From: Gammaproteobacteria bacterium
Lineage (GTDB): Bacteria > Pseudomonadota > Gammaproteobacteria > Xanthomonadales > SZUA-36
Length of the DNA stretch: 64,000 nucleotides
Assembly (NCBI GenBank): GCA_024279945.1
Contig: JAJRRA010000033.1
Coordinates: 52,162-116,161 of the forward strand
Direction of reading: 5' to 3'
The position numbers and the translations under genes are program-made. Below are positions 8,750 to 17,385 of this stretch, piece by piece; position 1 is the first letter of the stretch; the number at the start of each line of letters is the position of its first letter. The notes beneath the pieces were generated by a model, which was not told the DNA's origin, ran no database searches, and saw only the letters and a list, made by a program, of their open reading frames with translations.

Positions 8750-10145
8750 CAACTATCCTGTGGCCTTTGCTGTTCCCCCGCGTCAGGGAGTCACGTATTA
8801 AACCACGCAGTTCCTGCATGATCGCTCGCCTGTTTTGAGTGTTCATAAAATAGGATGGGGCAAGAATATAGCAGGATATGCCGGTCAATTTTTTCGCTGT
8901 CAGGGTAATTACGATATTGACACCGGCCGTTGACAGTGAAAAGGCCAGAGCAACTCCGATGATACCCATGCCAGGCGCAGCAAGTAAGCCACCCAGTATT
9001 GCACACAGCCCACCGATAACCCTTATCGGCAACAATATACGCTCATGCCCGGTCATCATCATTAATTGTTGCCCCGACCCTGAAGCTGCCGAAACAAACA
9101 GACCACCAAGAAGAATCATCAGTATTGGATAGGCTCCACGGTATGTTTCGCCGAATATCCAGGCAACAAACGACTCGCCGACCAGCAGTAAGATAATGAT
9201 AATCAGTGCGAACGGCACAACTGCGAGCGTCGATACAAGACGCATGATCTTCTCAAGTCTCAGCTTTTCTTTTTGCGCATACAACTTTGCAATTACGGGC
9301 GACAATACCGTGCCCAGGACAAACATCTGCAAAACGACCATTCCTTTCAGCCTTAAGGCCACGCCGTAAAATGCGATATCTCTCTGATCAAACAGGCTGC
9401 CAACCAGCACCATGTCTCCCTGGGTCAACAGCATGTTTGTTAATGCGATCAGAAATAGCGGCCAGGCGATGGTCCCGATCTCAGAAACACGTATAGATCC
9501 ATCCCCTTTGAAATTTCTCAGTCTCGCCCGCAAAAATACGAGCGACACCAGCAAGCCGATGGTAGCTCCTGCAATGCTGAATACCACCACATCCCCAAGG
9601 TGTGGTGTGGCTTGCCGGGCATATAGAAACAGAAACAGGACGAGTGTCGCGAGGGTTGAGATAAAACCATTAAAGGTGGCCGCTAGCCTTACCGCGTGCA
9701 TACCACGAAAGATAAAGGCAATCTGTGACCTGAGGCCAACGATGACAATCCACACAGCAATTAATCCGCTCAGCTCCATAGCTGCCGGAGAATCAAAGAA
9801 GCGAGTAAACAACAACTCACCAAGGTATAAGTAATACGTCAACGAAAATAGTAGTGCGATAACTAACACGCCAAACAAGGTAAATCGCGCTGTTTGTCGC
9901 CCTCTCCCTAAGCGCCCAAGTGCTTCTGCTTCAGCAATCAAACGAATCGCAGCAGCGCCCTGGCCGCCCCTGACAAGGTTTGAACAAATGGTGACAACCG
10001 AATAAATAAGAAAATAATATGCAAGATTTTCGGGATCCAGCAGTCGCGCGAGAATCGCGCTGACTGCAATACCGAACAGGGCATTACCCACCCGCATACC
10101 CATGACCCATATCGTGCTTCTAAAAAGGTAGCGGCCGATTTTCAC
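8739..10145 (-). CDS. Wzx-type polysaccharide flippase (MOP/MATE superfamily)
   Basis: This 468-residue protein has about twelve to fourteen hydrophobic segments and the arrangement of polysaccharide biosynthesis exporters (Wzx/RfbX/lipid III flippase type). It begins MKIGRYLFRSTIWVMGMRVG and carries the conserved YYLIYSVV and GLRSQIAFIFRGM regions. It would flip undecaprenyl-PP-linked repeat units across the inner membrane for the Wzy polymerase downstream. It overlaps the next sulfotransferase start by 11 bases. Wzx, Wzy and a priming transferase in one operon imply a Wzx/Wzy-dependent pathway, although no Wza or Wzc export gene is present in the window. Confidence 0.9.
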   Translation of the reverse strand: MKIGRYLFRSTIWVMGMRVGNALFGIAVSAILARLLDPENLAYYFLIYSVVTICSNLVRGGQGAAAIRLIAEAEALGRLGRGRQTARFTLFGVLVIALLFSLTYYLYLGELLFTRFFDSPAAMELSGLIAVWIVIVGLRSQIAFIFRGMHAVRLAATFNGFISTLATLVLFLFLYARQATPHLGDVVVFSIAGATIGLLVSLVFLRARLRNFKGDGSIRVSEIGTIAWPLFLIALTNMLLTQGDMVLVGSLFDQRDIAFYGVALRLKGMVVLQMFVLGTVLSPVIAKLYAQKEKLRLEKIMRLVSTLAVVPFALIIIILLLVGESFVAWIFGETYRGAYPILMILLGGLFVSAASGSGQQLMMMTGHERILLPIRVIGGLCAILGGLLAAPGMGIIGVALAFSLSTAGVNIVITLTAKKLTGISCYILAPSYFMNTQNRRAIMQELRGLIRDSLTRGNSKGHRIVDGD

Positions 10146-10210
10146 GAATCTGCAACTAATAGACCAAAATAGCGGAGCATCTGCAAGGAATGCCAGGTGG
10201 CAGTGCCAAA

Positions 10211-11098
10211 CTAACCACTGTTGTTTTCAATTGGCGGACAATCGAGAAATCTGGTCATATGCTTGAGATGGACACTGGCAGGATCACGCCGGTACTCATC
10301 AGATAATAACGACACATACTGTCGGACCATCAGGGAGACACGATCTTCCCGTTCCATATCCTCTCTACCTTGATCCAGGGGTGGATAAAAAATCACCTTG
10401 ATGTGACCAGACCGTTCAATATGCGTAAAAACAGGGATCACATCAGCACCACTCGTCAAAGCCAGCTCGGCATAACTTTTTGAAAAATTTCGCATTCGAC
10501 CAAAAATTGGATGTACTGTAACTGCCTTTCCGTGCGCTCCGTCGCCCATAGTATGAAATACTTTGCCGGACTTTATGGCCTTTATGGCAACGAAGATATC
10601 TTTCGCAAAAAAATGGCTTTTTCTCAACGGTTGTGTCGATATGTTTTCCCACTCAGGAAGATCAAGCCCATCGTAAAAAACGTTAGTAGCGATCGACTGT
10701 ATCTGATAACCCATCCGACTCAGGAGTTGGGGAACAACTCTTGGTATACCATAGTGGCTGTTTATTACTATCAAACGCCTGTTATTGTGATAACTATCCT
10801 CAATGTGTCTTGCACCGTTGATCTGGATCCATTTCTTCGCGCATTCATCATAAGCACGACTAATGGCGGTCAGTCGCCAGGCGACAAACTTACCTGAAAC
10901 CAGTGATTGAGCTAAGGCTTACTCAGCATCCACCGTGGATCCGATGGCATCCAAAAACTTCCTGATCACCCTTACTCTAGAGCGGAAAAACAGCCGTCTC
11001 AGAGTCTTGCAGCCATACAACAAAGACAATAGGTATGATCCCAAACCATAAGGAATCATGCTCGATAAGCGCAATAACAAAATCCGAAAATGTTTCAT
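10211..11098 (-). pseudogene. Lipid A-type acyltransferase (LpxL/HtrB-like) with in-frame TAA at codon 60
   Basis: From ATG at 11098 a 295-residue frame runs to 10211 and is broken only by TAA at 10921-10919. Before the stop are 59 residues (MKHFRILLLRLSSMIPYGLG) with a membrane-anchoring N-terminus like LpxL-family proteins. After it comes the catalytic part: RRLIVINSHYGIPRVV, the position of the usual H-x4-D/E motif, then GKVFHTMGDGAHGKAV and the ELALTSGADVIPVF region. In the usual motif an acidic residue follows the His by five positions; here that position is Arg, so the site is also divergent. The usual family length is about 290-310 residues, so the gene is full length apart from the stop. 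It lies 12 bases after the acyl carrier protein gene, which suggests that protein as acyl donor. A CAA to TAA change would explain the stop. Confidence 0.75.
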
Positions 11099-11110
11099 AT
11101 TTTCGAGTGA

Positions 11111-11356
11111 TCAAGCCAATTTGCGTTCAACAAATCTTGCTAGCATAGTGATCGAACTAAAATTTTCCGGAGTAATGTCTTCTTCTACAAGTTCAATCTG
11201 ATAATTATTTTCTACATAGGTGATTAATCCCAAATAAGCCAGGGAATCGAGCACTTCTCTTTCTATCAGGTCGTAGTCATCTGAAAAATCTGTTGGTACC
11301 TGTTTCTTCAGGCTGATATTGGTAATATATTCACGCAGTTCGTCGCGCAGGCTCAT
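11111..11356 (-). CDS. Acyl carrier protein of the polysaccharide locus
   Basis: This 81-residue acidic protein has the phosphopantetheine attachment motif LDSLAYLGL with Ser at about residue 38. ATG at 11356 is chosen because AAGGAG lies seven bases upstream; the ATG two codons earlier (11362) is only one base from that site. It is distinct from the fatty-acid-synthesis AcpP at 25.6 kb, with a shorter helix I and a different sequence around the serine. It heads the minus-strand run that continues into the interrupted acyltransferase and flippase. Together with the acyl ligase at the left edge it suggests an acyl group is loaded on the carrier and transferred to the polymer or its lipid carrier; this role is inferred. 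Confidence 0.85.
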   Translation of the reverse strand: MSLRDELREYITNISLKKQVPTDFSDDYDLIEREVLDSLAYLGLITYVENNYQIELVEEDITPENFSSITMLARFVERKLA

Positions 11357-11362
11357 TGCCAT

Positions 11363-11635
11363 ACTCCTTCATTATTTCGATGCTAATAATATTTTATCGA
11401 ACCCCAAACTCGGGTACAGCCTATTAACCTGACCCACGACATATCGTCCCAGCTAGCTAATTCCTGCGCAGAATATCATACTTTCAGCAGGCCCCGTCCG
11501 GTCATCTTTCTACCATCTGAAGGCCACAGGATTTCTGGGGAAATCTTGTTTACCTGTTGACATATCTGTGCCAATTACCTTGCTGTTACTGGAATGGACA
11601 GTTGCCTGGATTAGCCGCGATACATCCTCCATCTT
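11363..11635 (-). other. Intergenic stretch upstream of the acyl carrier protein gene
   Basis: This 273-bp stretch has no convincing gene. It separates the acyl carrier protein from the unrecognised minus-strand gene at 11.6-12.4 kb and is the likely place for a promoter of the acp-to-priming-transferase operon. No clear -10/-35 pair or terminator hairpin was identified. Confidence 0.4.
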
Positions 11636-12424
11636 TTATTGTTGAGTCGCTACAAACTCCAACTCAATTTTCTTCTCTGTGTTTATTATTTTGCTGTAGA
11701 AGGAACCATCACTTTTATTATGCACAATGTTTTCAAACGGAAGCCTGTATGCATCGCGACCAACGACAAATGTTGTAAAATAATCATGTAAGCGTAATAC
11801 TTCTTCAGGGCTGCTGACAGCTATTGCATAGTGCCAGATCTTGTCTCTTGAAAAGACATTCCATCTGGTATCCCTGTCGATAGAATGTTCCTCACTCGTT
11901 ACTAAAAGAAGATCAGCAAAGCGCTTGCTAAATCTGTGTTTTCCGTCCACTGAAAAAATATCGACCGGGCGATGAATATCAAATAATTCCAACATAATTT
12001 CGCGCCCGTGCAACTCGACCCGGATTCTCATTATTTCCACATAAGCATTTACACGGCTCTGAAATGATTGCGATGCCGGGAAACGGCACACATCGCGTAA
12101 CGCAAACCTGACGCCGAACGCCTGGTTCAACTTGTTAAATGCATGTCCCATGCCGTGCAGAACCAAATCCAGCGGTTCATAAATCTCAAACCCGACATGG
12201 GATAACTCCCGCTTCTTGAACGACCCCAAAATAGCCGGCACAGTTTCACTATTTTCGAAAAAGAATTCGTTCAGAATCTGTAAAGTCTTTTTTGTCCTCA
12301 GCTCAATCAAAGCGGAACAGATCTTTTCATAATCTATCCTCATGATCTTGACCAAATCTTGCCGGGTCAGGACATTTTTAATAGCCAGGGGTATATTATG
12401 TAACTTCAGTAATTCTCCTACCAT
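11636..12424 (-). CDS. Protein of unknown function in the polysaccharide locus
   Basis: I do not recognise this protein of 262 residues. The ATG at 12424 is preferred because AAGGA lies eight bases upstream; an in-frame ATG at 12448 would add eight residues. It has no signal peptide or membrane segment. The central part has HGMGHAFNKLNQAFGV and VELHGREIMLELFDIHRP, followed by FSVDGKHRFSKRFADLLLV and SRDKIWHYAIAVSSPEEV. The latter resembles the beta-alpha-beta-beta pattern of vicinal-oxygen-chelate folds, with His and Glu at candidate metal positions, but this is a weak impression. It sits between an acyl carrier protein and a sulfotransferase, all on the same strand, so a role in making or modifying a polysaccharide precursor is possible. 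Confidence 0.55.
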   Translation of the reverse strand: MVGELLKLHNIPLAIKNVLTRQDLVKIMRIDYEKICSALIELRTKKTLQILNEFFFENSETVPAILGSFKKRELSHVGFEIYEPLDLVLHGMGHAFNKLNQAFGVRFALRDVCRFPASQSFQSRVNAYVEIMRIRVELHGREIMLELFDIHRPVDIFSVDGKHRFSKRFADLLLVTSEEHSIDRDTRWNVFSRDKIWHYAIAVSSPEEVLRLHDYFTTFVVGRDAYRLPFENIVHNKSDGSFYSKIINTEKKIELEFVATQQ

Positions 12425-12532
12425 TTGTTTATTCCTTAGAAACGACATCTGGTTTTGAGTTGATTCGCTTTGACAGCGGTTTCAAAATCACATACTCCAG
12501 TTCTCCCATCACGACTCATAACGCCCCCGGGT

Positions 12533-13486
12533 TCAAGATGGTTTCCTGGTCGATTCTTTATCCTGATGGTCATTCAAACCGAAGTATCCATAACGCCAAA
12601 GCAGGGGGAAACCCAAAAAACCAACCAGTCGCCGTATAGCTGGTGGCATGGTCTCTACCCACTTCTTGTCCAACCTTAAAAAAATTGGACCCGTCGTAAA
12701 TCGAACCGGATTACCACCAATCGAATGTAGCGAATCGAGATTTATAGAGCCGTCCTTCTCAAATGGCAAACTTACATCCTGTATTGACTCGATGGAGCCC
12801 ATAGCCGATTGAAGAGCTTCATTTGGATGTTCGACAAACTCCTCGTACAAGATACGCGTATAGGGCATGCGAAGTTTCAATAGCTCTGTAGTGAACTGGC
12901 GCGCGTACCAAAACAAAACACTACGGACAATACTGTAGGTAGGCAAGCTATCGCCAACAGCCGGGTTATATTTCTTTCTCATCCATGCATTACTGACGGC
13001 ACGAAGGTCACGCACCAGGTGAACGACATGAATTCGTATACCCGGCAAACCGCTCAGCAACAGCGCACGAGAAGGTACTTTTGATGAATCAACCAGAACC
13101 GAACACCCAGACTCACGGGCTAAAGCAAGATACAGTCTGCTCAGCCATTGGCGATATTCTCTGAGACCACGTTGATACTTCCTGCCATACGGGAACAGCA
13201 ATAAGCGTAATACATGCCGGGTATGATCATATCTGTTGTGCAGAAACCGTACCCGCTCAATGTCGCCAGGGTGGGGAAAGACATCTGCAACTATTTTACG
13301 CCAAAACCCACAATCGCTGAAATGTTCACCGCAAGCACAAAGATTGTTATCGGTCATGCCCTCAGTGAGCAAGCGATAAACTTCATTGAAGGAAGCGACG
13401 CCCGGATACGTTCCTACAACCCGATCCAGAACTGTAGTGCCACTTCTTCCGGAGCCGGCTATATAAATAATATCCAGCTGTTGCAT
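12533..13486 (-). CDS. Sulfotransferase (PAPS-dependent), third of four
   Basis: This 317-residue sulfotransferase-family protein has the PAPS loop IIYIAGSGRSGTTVLDRV at residues 5-23 and HLVRDLRAVSNAWMRKK near residue 145-160 as the 3'-phosphate site. ENLCACGEHFSDCGFW-like cysteines near residues 48-62 (NLCACG, DCGFW) are typical of a bacterial subfamily and may bind a metal or form disulfides. ATG at 13486 is used; a TTG directly precedes it. It is followed on the same strand by the unrecognised gene at 11.6-12.4 kb. Upstream is a long AT-rich gap, so it may be the first gene of a transcript. Confidence 0.85.
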   Translation of the reverse strand: MQQLDIIYIAGSGRSGTTVLDRVVGTYPGVASFNEVYRLLTEGMTDNNLCACGEHFSDCGFWRKIVADVFPHPGDIERVRFLHNRYDHTRHVLRLLLFPYGRKYQRGLREYRQWLSRLYLALARESGCSVLVDSSKVPSRALLLSGLPGIRIHVVHLVRDLRAVSNAWMRKKYNPAVGDSLPTYSIVRSVLFWYARQFTTELLKLRMPYTRILYEEFVEHPNEALQSAMGSIESIQDVSLPFEKDGSINLDSLHSIGGNPVRFTTGPIFLRLDKKWVETMPPAIRRLVGFLGFPLLWRYGYFGLNDHQDKESTRKPS

Positions 13487-14060
13487 CAAACAAAATTCCG
13501 TACAGCAGGAGCATCAAACCCAAAAACCACGTTAATATCCTGTGACAATTTCAGTGGTCTTGTGGCCATACTTATAACTCGCTAATAAACAGGTAACGGC
13601 CACGGGCTTTCTAGCCTGAACTATATATAAAAAAGACAAGAAACTCTTAACTAATTGATATAATTAGTTTTTTTCTAAAACACTTCGAAAGAAACCAAGC
13701 GAGACCGTCCATGTAATATTATACATAACTACCCGCGTGTTTTCCTCCCAAAACCTTTTTCTGACAAGCAAGAGAAATTCCAGTGAATACCCAGGGCCAC
13801 CTCTGTGCATGTTTCCTGTTTTTCCGGAAAGGGGAGGAAGGCAAGATAATTGCTGATATACTTTCTTCTGCGGATACGGTTTCTGTTTTATTACTTCATA
13901 CAAATTATTTTACGAACAAATATCTCAGCATTTAACACTTTTCGAAGCTATTCTACTTGGTATTACAAGTTCGCTTATCTTATTACTTGATAGGCTTTTC
14001 GCTTACGAAGTTGACCAGTATCCGTGTCTACACCACAGCCATCGGTTTAATAAAATCAAT
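13487..14060. other. AT-rich intergenic region between divergent sulfotransferase genes
   Basis: About 570 bp carry no gene I can support; an 79-codon minus-strand frame at 13664-13903 has no recognisable features. The stretch is clearly richer in A and T than the rest of the window. It contains a perfect inverted repeat, AACTAATT (13649-13656) and AATTAGTT (13662-13669), followed by a run of T. It looks like an AT stem-loop but no plus-strand gene ends before it. Promoters for the divergent genes at 13486 (minus) and 14061 (plus) should lie here, but none could be picked with confidence. Confidence 0.5.
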
Positions 14061-14834
14061 ATGAAAAAACAACTTATTCATTGCTCGTATCATAAGTGTC
14101 TCACGGTATTTTTTTCGAGAGTAATGTCCAGGCCTTTTAACAGGTGGCTGAGACTAGGCCATGGCTATCTTCATTACAACAGCCACCTGGAGAGATTTTA
14201 TGAAAACATGCGGCGTCATAAATTGGTATCCGTAAATAACCATGCCCTGGATTTTGAAAAACTGGGTAATGATTTTAGGATTACCCGCTTTATACGTGAT
14301 CCGAGAGATTTGGTTATTTCAGGATATTTTTATCACAAACGTGGAGCAGAACAGTGGTGTAATGTTCGTGATCCGGATGAAAAAGACTGGGTGAAAGTCA
14401 ATGGCGCTATCCCGGAGAACATGGGTGAAGGGCATTCATATTCGAGTTATCTGCAAAGTATAAATATTGAAGACGGTCTGATAGCAGAAATTGATTTTCG
14501 GGAGAAACATTTCGAGTCAATGACGGCGTGGCCAGTTGACGATGACAGAATTAAATTATTTCGCTATGAAGATATTTTGGGGAAAGAGATAGAAACGTTC
14601 AATGAAATTTTTTCGTTTTACGGTATATCCGGAATAGAAAAGAAAATCGGCATTTTCTTTGCCAATAAGTATTCTGCCGGAAAACAGGAAGGGTCAACTG
14701 CACATATTCGCAATCCACGATCTGGGCAATGGAAACAACACTTTACGCCAAAAGTAAAAGAATATTTCGACAGTCGCTATGAAGGGTTGCTGGCGCAATA
14801 TAATTACGATCATATTACTGGACTCGAGTCCTGA
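14061..14834 (+). CDS. Sulfotransferase-family protein, fourth of four
   Basis: This 257-residue protein opens with IHCSYHKCLTVFFSRVM, in which YHKCLT replaces the more usual HKCGT of the PAPS loop, and has TRFIRDPRDLVISGYFYHKR at about residues 72-92, a clear 3'-phosphate-binding motif. LFRYEDILGKEIETF near residue 170 matches the conserved acidic region of sulfotransferases. It is the only plus-strand gene between the locus and the core genes. Its base composition is more AT-rich than its neighbours, suggesting separate acquisition. It converges on the lipoprotein gene at 14.87 kb. The altered loop means activity should not be assumed. Confidence 0.75.
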   Translation: MKKQLIHCSYHKCLTVFFSRVMSRPFNRWLRLGHGYLHYNSHLERFYENMRRHKLVSVNNHALDFEKLGNDFRITRFIRDPRDLVISGYFYHKRGAEQWCNVRDPDEKDWVKVNGAIPENMGEGHSYSSYLQSINIEDGLIAEIDFREKHFESMTAWPVDDDRIKLFRYEDILGKEIETFNEIFSFYGISGIEKKIGIFFANKYSAGKQEGSTAHIRNPRSGQWKQHFTPKVKEYFDSRYEGLLAQYNYDHITGLES

Positions 14835-14866
14835 TTTTGCTTGAGTAAGCGGGGACAGGGCCACTC

Positions 14867-15304
14867 CTACAAAACCGGTTTCCAACTCGCACTGATGAGT
14901 TCCCACTCACCACTCCGGTATTGCCACAGCGTCTCGAAGTTGTAAAGCTGGCCCTGGTCTGGAATCCAGCCGGGACCGCCGCTAATCAGAGCCCTGAATT
15001 CTGCTGAAGCGGTGTCCTCACCGGTCTCATTGACGTTGATTGGAAAAAGTTGCGCATGTAAACGCTGGTGGCGGTTCAGTTGATAGATCACCAGGGCCCG
15101 TAATTGCCTGTAATCCAACCGCCCTTTCTGGCCATTGAAATCTTCAGCAATGTGGCTCATGAATGACCGCAGTTCCCCGTTTTCAATGCGGACTTCCATC
15201 TCCCGTATGGTCGCAATGACCTGCTGGCTAACCGTAAGCGGTGGGCTGCAGGCAGACAGGATCATCACCGACAACAGGACAACGACACCAGGACGTAGCT
15301 TCAC
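14867..15304 (-). CDS. Small lipoprotein with NTF2-like domain
   Basis: This 145-residue protein has a lipoprotein signal sequence ending LSVMILSAC, with the lipobox Cys at residue 19. The rest (IATIREMEVRIENGELRSFMSHIAEDFNGQ, then a C-terminal WQYRSGEWELISASWKP) has the helix-then-curved-sheet pattern of NTF2-like/SnoaL proteins. Ligand and role are unknown. The GTG start overlaps the stop of the GCS2-CBS gene as GTGA, so the two are co-translated. Confidence 0.75.
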   Translation of the reverse strand: MKLRPGVVVLLSVMILSACSPPLTVSQQVIATIREMEVRIENGELRSFMSHIAEDFNGQKGRLDYRQLRALVIYQLNRHQRLHAQLFPINVNETGEDTASAEFRALISGGPGWIPDQGQLYNFETLWQYRSGEWELISASWKPVL

Positions 15305-17217
15305 TCCCCTTTTGCCAGCTTGGTTTCAAGCAAGTGCGAAGCAACCACGATCAGGTCATGCTCGGTCACGATACCTACCAGTTTGCCATTGCGGGTCACC
15401 GGCAAACAAGCCAGCTTTTGCTCCCGCATCATGCGGATTGCATCCGTCGTGCTGGTTTCCGGAGGAACCGATATGGGCTCCGTTTTCATGATTTCCTGAA
15501 CGCAGACCTTGTGTTCACCACCCGCCTGCCCCGTTGCGATGAGGCGCAATAGGGAGCGGTAGGAAACCAACCCCACCAGGAAGCCACGGTCGTCTTCAAC
15601 GGGCACATGACGAATGTGGCGCCAATCCATCAGGGAGGCGGCGAAATCAACGATATCATCCGGCCGGACCGTAAAAAGATCAGTGGACATAAACTGACTG
15701 ACCCGGCGATAACTTTCCCGCCAATCCTGTTTAGCACAGTATTTCGCCAGCGACCATTCACAGATTGCCTTACCGTCAATCTGTTGTTCCACCATACTGG
15801 ATACCAGGCAGCGCATGCGCTGGTTCAAGGTGCCGCTATCACCCATTTTTTCCAGCGATTCCAGCGCCCAGCGAGCCCCCGTCCTGCGCTCTGTTACACG
15901 GTCGTGCAACACACCGAGGTAGCGGTCTATATCGTCCTGCTCTATACCCGCTTCCTGCAGGCCCTCACGCGCCAGTGGCAGCAATTGTTCCAGCACCAGT
16001 TCTTTGGCCGGCATGTGGGTGTCTTTGAACCAGCACATCTGGGCCCGGATTCCGTCGCGGGCTGCGCCCAGGAAGTTGGCTTTAACATCAGCGAAAGTCA
16101 GATGGTCCCTGATATCCTTCACCTGCGCTGACATGCCTGCCATCATGCCGAAGAAGAATGCCGCATTGGCCATCTCATCAACCACGGTCGGGCCGGAGGG
16201 GATCACCCGGTTTTCAATGCGCAGGTGCGGAATATTATTGTGCACGCCATAGCAGGGCCGGTTCCAGCGGTAAACCGTTCCGTTGTGAAGCCGCAGGGCA
16301 TTGAGAGAAGGCATCGTGCCCTGCTCTATCATTCCCAGCGGATCATCCTCGGTTTCAGTCGTCAGTACGATTCGGAAGCGGGCGATGTCTTCCTTGAATA
16401 TTTCAGTTGCGGATTCCTCCAGCCAGCGGTCGCCGAAATGCACCCGGGGTCTGAGACCACGTTCCTGATGTGCCTCGGACCGTGTGTCGACCGAGTGCTC
16501 AAATACCGCGATACGGGTTTCGTGCCAAAGACGTTTACCCAGCAGGATCGGTGAGTTGACGGCAGCGGCAAGCAAGGGGCCGGTCACCGCCTGGGCTATA
16601 TTGTAAAATCGGGCAAAGTCTTCCGGGCCAACCTGAAAATGAACCTGGAAACTCGTATTGCAGGCCTCCAGCATGACGTTGTCGTGTCGCATTGAAAGCT
16701 GGTCGATGCCATTGATCGTGAACTGGAACTCGTCCCCACGCAGTGCCCGGATGGCATCATTCAAGGCGTGATAACGGGCCGTTGGCACCATCGAGTCCAG
16801 CCCCAGGTCTTCCATCGTCAGGGTCGGCAGAATTCCAACCAGGGCGATATCACAGTCAATCTTTCCTGCCGCCTCGCGCGCCCGGCGATAAACCTCCTGC
16901 AGTTCCGCTTCCATCCGGCGCAACCAATCTCCACCAAATTCCTGCGGGGACAGGTTCGCTTCCAGGTTGAACAGACCCAATTCATGAGTGAATCGGTCAT
17001 CGCCGATCTCTTCCAGAATGTCCAGTGCTTTCAGGGCAGGCCTGTGCGCCCGATCAATCAGGAACATTTCCTGTTCCGCACCAATGCGGCTGACGCCGGA
17101 TTCAATCAGCCCTTCGTCCAGCAATTTTTCCAGCGCCCGCACTTCAATCAACAGGGATTTCATGAATGCCTGGTGAGTGGCTCCTTCAGTATTCAGTTTG
17201 ACGTTCTGTTCACCCAC
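15301..17217 (-). CDS. GCS2-family carboxylate-amine ligase with C-terminal CBS pair
   Basis: This 638-residue protein combines a glutamate-cysteine ligase family 2 domain with two CBS domains. GCS2 features include [13 protein letters not shown] near residues 43-55, [12 protein letters not shown] near 100-112 and the [23 protein letters not shown] region near 330-355. Residues about 505-630 carry paired CBS motifs ([60 protein letters not shown]), which usually bind adenine nucleotides and regulate activity. It likely ligates an amine to a gamma-carboxylate, perhaps as a regulated glutathione-type enzyme; the substrate is uncertain. GTG at 17217 is supported by GAGGAGG seven bases upstream. 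It is co-translated with the lipoprotein downstream. Confidence 0.85.
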   Translation of the reverse strand: MGEQNVKLNTEGATHQAFMKSLLIEVRALEKLLDEGLIESGVSRIGAEQEMFLIDRAHRPALKALDILEEIGDDRFTHELGLFNLEANLSPQEFGGDWLRRMEAELQEVYRRAREAAGKIDCDIALVGILPTLTMEDLGLDSMVPTARYHALNDAIRALRGDEFQFTINGIDQLSMRHDNVMLEACNTSFQVHFQVGPEDFARFYNIAQAVTGPLLAAAVNSPILLGKRLWHETRIAVFEHSVDTRSEAHQERGLRPRVHFGDRWLEESATEIFKEDIARFRIVLTTETEDDPLGMIEQGTMPSLNALRLHNGTVYRWNRPCYGVHNNIPHLRIENRVIPSGPTVVDEMANAAFFFGMMAGMSAQVKDIRDHLTFADVKANFLGAARDGIRAQMCWFKDTHMPAKELVLEQLLPLAREGLQEAGIEQDDIDRYLGVLHDRVTERRTGARWALESLEKMGDSGTLNQRMRCLVSSMVEQQIDGKAICEWSLAKYCAKQDWRESYRRVSQFMSTDLFTVRPDDIVDFAASLMDWRHIRHVPVEDDRGFLVGLVSYRSLLRLIATGQAGGEHKVCVQEIMKTEPISVPPETSTTDAIRMMREQKLACLPVTRNGKLVGIVTEHDLIVVASHLLETKLAKGE

Positions 17218-17272
17218 CCGGAGCCCTCCTCAGGACATTTTTCCGTGTCTCAGTAAGGATAATAGAGTAAGT

Positions 17273-17347
17273 GGGGTCAGAGAACCATTTCCTCAGCGAT
17301 ACCCCGCAAAATGAAATCGCTCTTCAGGGAAATGCTTCTCCGACCCC
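17273..17347. repeat. 75-bp imperfect inverted repeat (hairpin or MITE-like element)
   Basis: The left arm GGGGTCAGAGAACCATTTCC (17273-17292) pairs with the right arm GGAAATGCTTCTCCGACCCC (17328-17347) with two mismatches, separated by about 35 bases. The GGGGTCAG end resembles the REP-like family A repeats elsewhere in the window. It lies between divergent genes, close to the fadD start. Confidence 0.7.
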
Positions 17348-17385
17348 GGTATACTGATACGGACCATGCAAAATGAGGTATTGAC

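Noticed and set aside
13649..13674. AT stem-loop with T tract as a terminator
   Set aside because: It is very weak in GC content and no plus-strand gene ends upstream of it.
13664..13903. 79-codon minus-strand frame in the AT-rich gap
   Set aside because: It has no recognisable features, no good start and an unusual composition; likely chance.
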